In this document: positions 58,732 through 64,000 of the stretch, one piece after another
Position numbering within the stretch: position 1 is the first letter of the stretch
Layout of the letters: each line of letters begins with the position of its first letter
Assembly (NCBI RefSeq): GCF_014066305.1
Contig: NW_023501085.1
Coordinates: forward strand, 350,001-414,000
DNA: 64,000 nucleotides
Direction of reading: 5' to 3'
From: Letharia columbiana
Taxonomy: Eukaryota; Ascomycota; Lecanoromycetes; Lecanorales; Parmeliaceae
The notes under the pieces: generated by a model
What the model was told of the DNA's origin: nothing
Databases searched by the model: none
What the model saw: only the letters and a program-made list of their open reading frames with translations
Position numbers and translations under genes: made by a program

Positions 58732-60532
58732 TGTGCTGGGTAGATGAGTTGGTGTTTTTGTGATGTTGTTCTTGAGAGCGGGATCGGGCTCGAAGCTGGA
58801 TACTAGAGGTTGGTAAGTCTCTGTGAACTCAGGATTTTCTTTGACGATTCGCTGAATAGTTCGAAAGTGGAACTGCTCGATAGGATTGTTCGAAAAGCTA
58901 CCGTTAAGGGAGGGGTGAAGTGTGAGAGGGCCAAGCGGAGGAGGGGAAGTGAAATCTCGATGTGAGGAGAGGAAGCTGGGAGGCATGTGTTGATGCTTGA
59001 GGGAACAAGATGAGAGCAGGTGTTAGTAACTGGCTGGCTCGAGGTCAAACAGACTTACGCGATATCGGTGGACTGCAAGCAAGGATTTGGTGATTTCTGT
59101 GGGTGTCAAAAGCAAACTTTTTGGATGAGAGCAAATGTTCATCATGGAAATCTGAGCTTCAGTGAATGAACAAGGCTCAGTAGTGAGAGGTGAATGCGCC
59201 TATTGGCTAGCTAAACTCTAAGGCTGACTTCCCTTCACTGGCACCTATTTACTTCACTTGCACGCATATCAGTCCACCGTTTTCACAGCAATGTACAGAA
59301 GAATTCCCAATCCGGCCCAATCCTGTAGGAGAAAAGGGACAGCACTGTAGACTTTTGTGTAGGACATAGACGCGTTTACCGCCGGCAGCTAATAAACGAG
59401 AAATTTCAGAAAATATGAATGATGCTCCTGCTTCCTCCCATCCCTAAACTACCTGAATGTTCAAAGCCATCTGTATGCAGGACAAGGAGCTTCGCATTCG
59501 GCTTTATAAGCACAGCCGCTCTTGAATAGGACGAGGCTTAGAGGCCGTGGCCAGCCACTGCATGGAAGGCTGGGGAGCTTGGCGACGCGATCGGAATGGT
59601 TGAATTTCCAGGAAAGAAGACTACACCAGTCGATGCGAGTAAGCTGAGTAGCCGTTTTGTACTGGAAGCAGAGGCCATTTCCTGCCAATGAGAAGGCGGA
59701 GTCTTCTGGGGGAAAGCCATGAAGGCAGACCTGTTAGCTGTTAGTATGTCTTTCTATTATGCTTTACCTACATAAGTCGTCGAGAAGACGCAGCTAACAG
59801 AGGCAAGCTCTCCGCCAATCATGATAGATAGAGCCTGTGCAGCCTCCTGGGTGGCCTTGTATCCACAGTCATGTTGGCATTTGTATTCACCGTCTGGCTT
59901 GCATTCAATGTCTGACCGCTAGCTGGGTTTTCATTCATTGTCTGGTTCGCTTTCGCCGATTGGGCTTACATGCACTGTCTGGCTCTATTTCATCTGTCGG
60001 AACTGACTTTCCTTCACCAACTGGGTTTGCATTCACCCTTTGGCTCTTATTCATCCCTTGAAGCTGTATTTGCCGCTTGGCTTGCGTTCGTCTTCTGGCA
60101 TACATTGATCCAGACTACCCAATTCACCCTTGGGATCTGGGGCTGGGTTTTCTTTTGCAAAAGAGAAGAGAATTCAATTACTTAGGAAGCTGCTTGTAGA
60201 TTGGGAAAGGGTCTGCGCATAAGATGGATACAAAGGCGGTCCTGTGAGACAGAGACTTCGCTCTGCCTGTGTGTGCATTTGCATTGTCTCTTATTGCTCT
60301 TATAGTAAAGGAATTGGACGGTGAGATGGGATCTCATGATCTTCATTGCGTTTGTCTGCTACATGCCTTGGCATTTGCCCTAGCGGCCACACGTTTACCA
60401 CCATTAAAAAGACCGATCTTCAGCTGCTTGGCAGCACAAAGACGAAGGAATATCGTAGGACGCTCTAGCAAAGGAACGTTGTGAGGATGGAAGCATGGCG
60501 TCCGCATAGCCGGCCTGCTGTGGGTACCACTC
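58732..60532. other. Spacer with degenerate minisatellite
   Basis: No convincing gene. 59,850-60,150 contains about ten worn copies of TTCATTCACTGTCTGGCTTGC-like units of 25-35 bp. Its plus-strand ORFs (59,837-60,061; 59,970-60,185) just translate the repeat. 58,732-59,840 and 60,190-60,532 show nothing recognisable. Confidence 0.5.
59850..60150. repeat. Degenerate minisatellite, 25-35-bp units
   Basis: Variants of CATTCACTGTCTGGCTTGC and CATTCACC.TTGGCT recur head to tail. Confidence 0.6.
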
Positions 60533-61399
60533 TCAGTCCGTGATGACGATGCTCTCGTGCAACCCCTGTCCGTCGCCGTTCCCAGTGGCTGGAGTCATGC
60601 TCATCGAAGCAAATCTTTGGTCAGCGAATCCACCATGGAACGCAGCCTGAGATCCATGGTCATGACTGCTAGACCCACCGAAAGCGAGAAAGTCGTCGAA
60701 CATAGCACTATCATGGGCACCATCAAAGCCCGTACCACCACTAGAAGGATACTGAAAGGCGCCAGTGGGGGCTGTAGATTCCGGAGTACCTTCTTGACCC
60801 ATGGGCTCCTCCTTGATAGGCTCGGCTTTGATAGATTCAGCTTTGACCGTGATGCTGGATTCGGCTTTGACATTGCCAAGGCCTTCGTCGTCGTCGGTGT
60901 TGAAGTTGGAGTTGGTCTCAGCATACTGGTCTAGTTTGCGCTTCTTGCTGCAGCTGCCGGCGGAAGGAGAGGTTTTGCGACGAGGAGAGGGAATGGGAGT
61001 GTCGCGGATGCCGGAGGCGGTGGTGCCACCGCTCTGGCTCTGATGGATGCCGTTGGCCTTCATCATGCGTTCGTAACGCTTAGCCCTAGGGACATGGTCA
61101 GCTGAAGGTTGCGTGTGGTAGAATGAGAGCTTGGGTAAAGGAGTCTGAGATTCCTCTTGAAAATGTGGAGAGGAGCTTGAACCGAGCAAGAGAAAAGAGC
61201 TGTGCCTGTGAAGAGACTTACGCGGCGCCTTTACTGACGATGTTGCACTCCTTAGCGACCTCGGTGAAATCGACCTGATGGCAGTCAGCGTCGCAGAAGT
61301 AAGTGAGGAGTGTAGGTAGGAGCTTACCTTCCCATTGTTGCTGTAGCGGATACAGCTTATTAGGAATTTGAACTGCTCCTCGTTGCTGGCGGGAGCCAT
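60533..61399 (-). CDS. Myb/SANT-like domain protein with acidic tail (225 aa core)
   Basis: Three exons (61,399-61,328, 61,274-61,222, 61,085-60,533). MAPASNEEQFKFLISCIRYS, VDFTEVAKECNIV, then AAAKRYERMMKANG fits the Myb-like pattern of fungal small proteins (E..F.FL...I......VD...VA...GI....A..R..R). A basic patch follows (SPRRKTSPSAGSCSKKRKLD), then EPIKEEP-type Lys-Glu repeats that resemble SUMO-site motifs (VKAES, IKAEP, IKEEP) and a Gly/Ser/Asp-rich tail. The frame is open upstream across the ATG and could continue into three upstream exons (see next entry). Confidence 0.8.
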   Translation of the reverse strand: MAPASNEEQFKFLISCIRYSNNGKVSSYLHSSLTSATLTAIRSISPRSLRSATSSVKAPRKSLHRHSSFLLLGSSSSPHFQEESQTPLPKLSFYHTQPSADHVPRAKRYERMMKANGIHQSQSGGTTASGIRDTPIPSPRRKTSPSAGSCSKKRKLDQYAETNSNFNTDDDEGLGNVKAESSITVKAESIKAEPIKEEPMGQEGTPESTAPTGAFQYPSSGGTGFDGAHDSAMFDDFLAFGGSSSHDHGSQAAFHGGFADQRFASMSMTPATGNGDGQGLHESIVITD

Positions 61400-61978
61400 C
61401 TCGATAAAGCGGATAAAGCGGACGACAACTGAGGAAAGCGGTATGTCTTTTGTGGTAGGGACGTCTCTATGTTCGTCTGTGTTTTGGTCCGGATCTTGGT
61501 TTGGGTCTTTGTCCCGGTCTTGGTGTGGGTCTTGGCCTTTGAATTGGTCTTGGTCCGGATCTGGATCTGGATCTGGATCTGAATCTGAATCTGGCTCTGG
61601 TTCTTGGTCCTCTGGATCTTCGTCTGGTAGGCCAAATGGATACTGGTCTTGGTAAGGCGAACGTTTGACTCGATACTTTGGTTGATATTCAACGCAGCAG
61701 GTACAGCGGCAGCAATCTTGAGAGGTCAGAAGATGAAGATGTCTTTAGGATACTGAGACTTACTTTCAATATCGCCGGGCGCGTCCAAGTATTTGTGCGC
61801 GAGTGAGTACTTGAATTTGCTAGGCTGGTAATGCTGTCAGTACAGGCCGTGCAGCAGACGTGGGTGAAAGAGCCCGTTGTGGTCTGCGGGGCAAGATTGT
61901 GAAGAACAAGAGGAGAAGAAAGGATCGGATACGTACGTCGCGGTGAGAGATCACAAACCTGCCATGCTTTGAAGCCAT
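61328..61978 (-). CDS. Possible upstream exons: Cys-rich segment plus Asp-Pro repeat
   Basis: ATG 61,978 starts MASKHGRFVISHRD (exon 61,978-61,937). It joins 61,824-61,764 (PSKFKYSLAHKYLDAPGDIE) and 61,716 onward (NCCRCTCCVEYQPKYR, then PYQDQYPFGLPDEDPED). An acidic DPDPDPDP microsatellite-encoded run follows and continues in frame, without a stop, into MAPASNEEQ of the Myb-like gene. With all six exons the product would be 365 aa. Phases and GT..AG sites fit, but this may equally be a separate small gene whose end was lost, or chance. The cysteine cluster resembles no family I can name. Confidence 0.4.
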
Positions 61979-62587
61979 AGCAAAAGAAACGGGTGCAGCT
62001 ATGCGAGGCTTTCAGGAAAACGAAGAGCTAATGGTTGCGTGCAGGGTGTTGTTTGCTCGGCTACAGCAAGTTCAAAATTTTGGAGGATTTAGCCTTGGCA
62101 GCCTTGTTTATTGCGGTAGGCGCTCTTTTCACGCCACGCAATGCTAATTCTGCGTTCTGACAAGAGGATGGGATAGGTTTTTACTCGGGTACTTTACAGA
62201 TAAGTGGACTAGTTGCTCCTCTTACATGGAATGGCACTGGAGAACGCCTAAGCCGGTAGTCTCGGTTCGCTGTTTGCAAGAGAAACACAGTGATAGGATG
62301 TCTACTCTCATTGGTAGTAGCTGCTGTAAAGATCGTCACAGAGGCTCATAGATAGCCAGGGTAGCAAGGCTTCGATTCTGGAGACTACAGCAAGCTATGT
62401 CTCGTCTTCACAAGAGAATATACACTGTAGTCCATCCACGCATCGCACAACGACGACAACCATACTCCAAGGACCACCACCACTAAGGCAAGCAGGCATC
62501 TTTCAAAGAAGTCGATCCTAAGCTATCCGAGCCATGCTATGGAGACCTCTGTGTGCGTTGAAGACGTCAGGCAGCCTCCTCTTTGCC

Positions 62588-63241
62588 TTACTGCTCAATC
62601 AAGGTTTCGGCTTCGCTTGCTGAACAACCATCAGTATGGGCTAATGATAGCTGCAAGGGAGGAGGGAGGTACTTACAACGGCCCTCGGGATTGACGTTAG
62701 CAGCAGCAGCCTCATTCTTAGCGTTGAGCTGGTCGACCAGGCCTCCAGAGCTCTTGGCCTTCTTAGTAGAACGACGGGCTATACAGCAGGTCAGCTGTGG
62801 CACGTATCTCAAGCTCGTGAGGAGATTTTACCTTTGGCAGGGGTGCTGTCAGCTTGAGGAGTGCCAGCAGCCTTGCGTTTCTTGCTAGCCTTAGTGGGAG
62901 TTGCAGTAAGAGCAGTAGAACCCTCGCCGGCATTGTCGTCGTCTCCGTCAGCGGCAGGAGCGGCGGGAGCAGTGGCGAGCTTCTTGGCCAGACGGCCCCA
63001 CATGACCTTCGCGTTCCTAGAGTCCTGATAGCCCGAGTCAAGAGCTGCTTGGTCCCAGTTAACCTGTATAGTATCGCGGTCAGAGAAGGAGAATGAGTGT
63101 GAGGATGAGCTCGAGAGCCATGACGATGAGATTGCAACATGAGGTGAGGGGATGAGTACTTACGAAGGCGGTGATGCTGCCTTCGAAGTTCTTGACCATG
63201 GCGGCCATGAGCTGAAGCTCCTTTTCGCTGAATTGAGACAT
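62588..63241 (-). CDS. Small Myb/SANT-like domain protein (147 aa)
   Basis: Four exons (63,241-63,164, 63,063-62,832, 62,778-62,677, 62,619-62,588). The N-terminal module MSQFSEKELQLMAAMVKNFE, VNWDQAALDSGYQD, then NAKVMWGRLAKKLA has the spaced aromatic residues and last basic helix of the Myb/SANT-like family. An Ala/Pro/Asp linker leads to Lys-rich nuclear signals (KASKKRKAAG; ARRSTKKAK). The product ends SSEAETLIEQ. It is the fourth such gene on this strand, and its layout closely resembles the 57,940-58,731 gene. Function unknown. Confidence 0.8.
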
Positions 63242-64000
63242 GAGTGGATTGGATGTTTGTTGCTGGTAAGTGTCTGGGTCTCAGAAGGTGGATCAGCAGT
63301 GCTCGAAGTCAGTGATCATGACAATCTGAGGGACGATGGTACTGACACTGTACGGTAGGATGATGATATTGAATGAAGTAGCAGATGAGGAATCAGTGTA
63401 TGAGTATCTAGTGCACGATGTTGCTTGTTGTTGTTGATGATCGGTGAGGGTTTCCGAGGAAGAAAGGAAGGGTGAAAGTTTGAAGTGAGAGTTCGCTGTG
63501 AAGTATTTTTATGTACCCACTAACGGGACGGGACTATCTACTTCCGGCCGGCCTTTTCAACCCCTGTCTCATGGCATATAAAAAGTCTACGAGCAGGTAT
63601 CATGCCTGTCCTGAAGACTTCGTCCTCATGGTGCCTGCTGTCTACAGCTGTCCAACACACCGAGCCTAGCGCCCAGTAAGAATAGGTAGCACTATAGCCA
63701 AATCCTTCTTGCCAACATCTTCCTTGCTGCCATTCCAGAACCCGAAAACATGCATCCGTTTGTTTTGTTCATCGTGCGAGTTGGACTTTTACCCTGTCCA
63801 ATCTCTTATGACCACTCTTGCACCTTCTACCTCTTCTCAAGTACCAGCATCCCATAAGTGCTCTTCCATGTCTAATACAGCCTCCGTTGCTCGATGATCG
63901 TTATATAAGAGTAAATCGATGTCGTCTGGCGGTGGAAGAGGGTGGCATGCTGAGGGGAGTCCTGTCTAGGAGGCGAGCCTGCTAGCTGAGGAGGCACTGC
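63242..64000. other. Upstream region of the last Myb-like gene
   Basis: No ORF with a recognisable domain. It should include the promoter of the 62,588-63,241 gene. No motif is claimed. Confidence 0.4.

Overview
The window is chromosomal DNA of a filamentous ascomycete. Genes have short introns (about 45-110 bp), and fungal single-copy genes are present: RFC3, ARPC3, NOP2, GET5, cofilin and HSP60. Long AT-rich blocks have almost no CpA/TpG dinucleotides, the mark of repeat-induced point mutation (RIP). The small Myb/SANT-like genes and the two-speed layout suit a Dothideomycete (Mycosphaerella-type), but that placement is inference.

Layout. 1-12,300 is a transposon graveyard: a minus-strand Ty3/gypsy relic, a plus-strand Ty1/copia relic split by foreign DNA, a non-RIPped satellite-like repeat and a piggyBac-like relic bounded by TTAA. 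12,300-20,960 is a decayed host region. It holds a broken FAD monooxygenase, unidentified open-frame fragments, and a tandem family of unknown function with two dead copies and one intact gene. 20,959-23,482 is the divergent RFC3/ARPC3 pair. 24,442-35,706 is an 11.3-kb block between 40-bp terminal inverted repeats. It contains a gypsy relic, a nested palindromic MITE and a gag-only LTR element with 5-bp target duplications. 35,765-38,771 holds two tandem paralogues that combine an LP-x-E-(I/L)-R F-box-like start with a divergent TEA/ATTS DNA-binding domain; this is the most unusual find. 40,062-43,354 is a second gag-only LTR element with identical LTRs, followed by a homopolymer block that looks like poor sequence. 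43,865-50,700 is a dense housekeeping block (NOP2, GET5, cofilin, HSP60). 50,780-54,178 has no convincing gene and several decayed tandem repeats. 54,179-63,241 is a same-strand cluster of four proteins that each start with a Myb/SANT-like module followed by a charged low-complexity tail.

The housekeeping genes act in DNA replication (RFC3), actin dynamics (ARPC3, cofilin), 25S rRNA methylation (NOP2), tail-anchored protein targeting (GET5) and mitochondrial folding (HSP60). They are not one pathway. The TEA pair and the Myb-like cluster look like lineage-specific expansions of putative DNA-binding proteins next to transposon-rich DNA. All exon coordinates were worked out by hand from splice signals and frame continuity; no search or alignment program was run.
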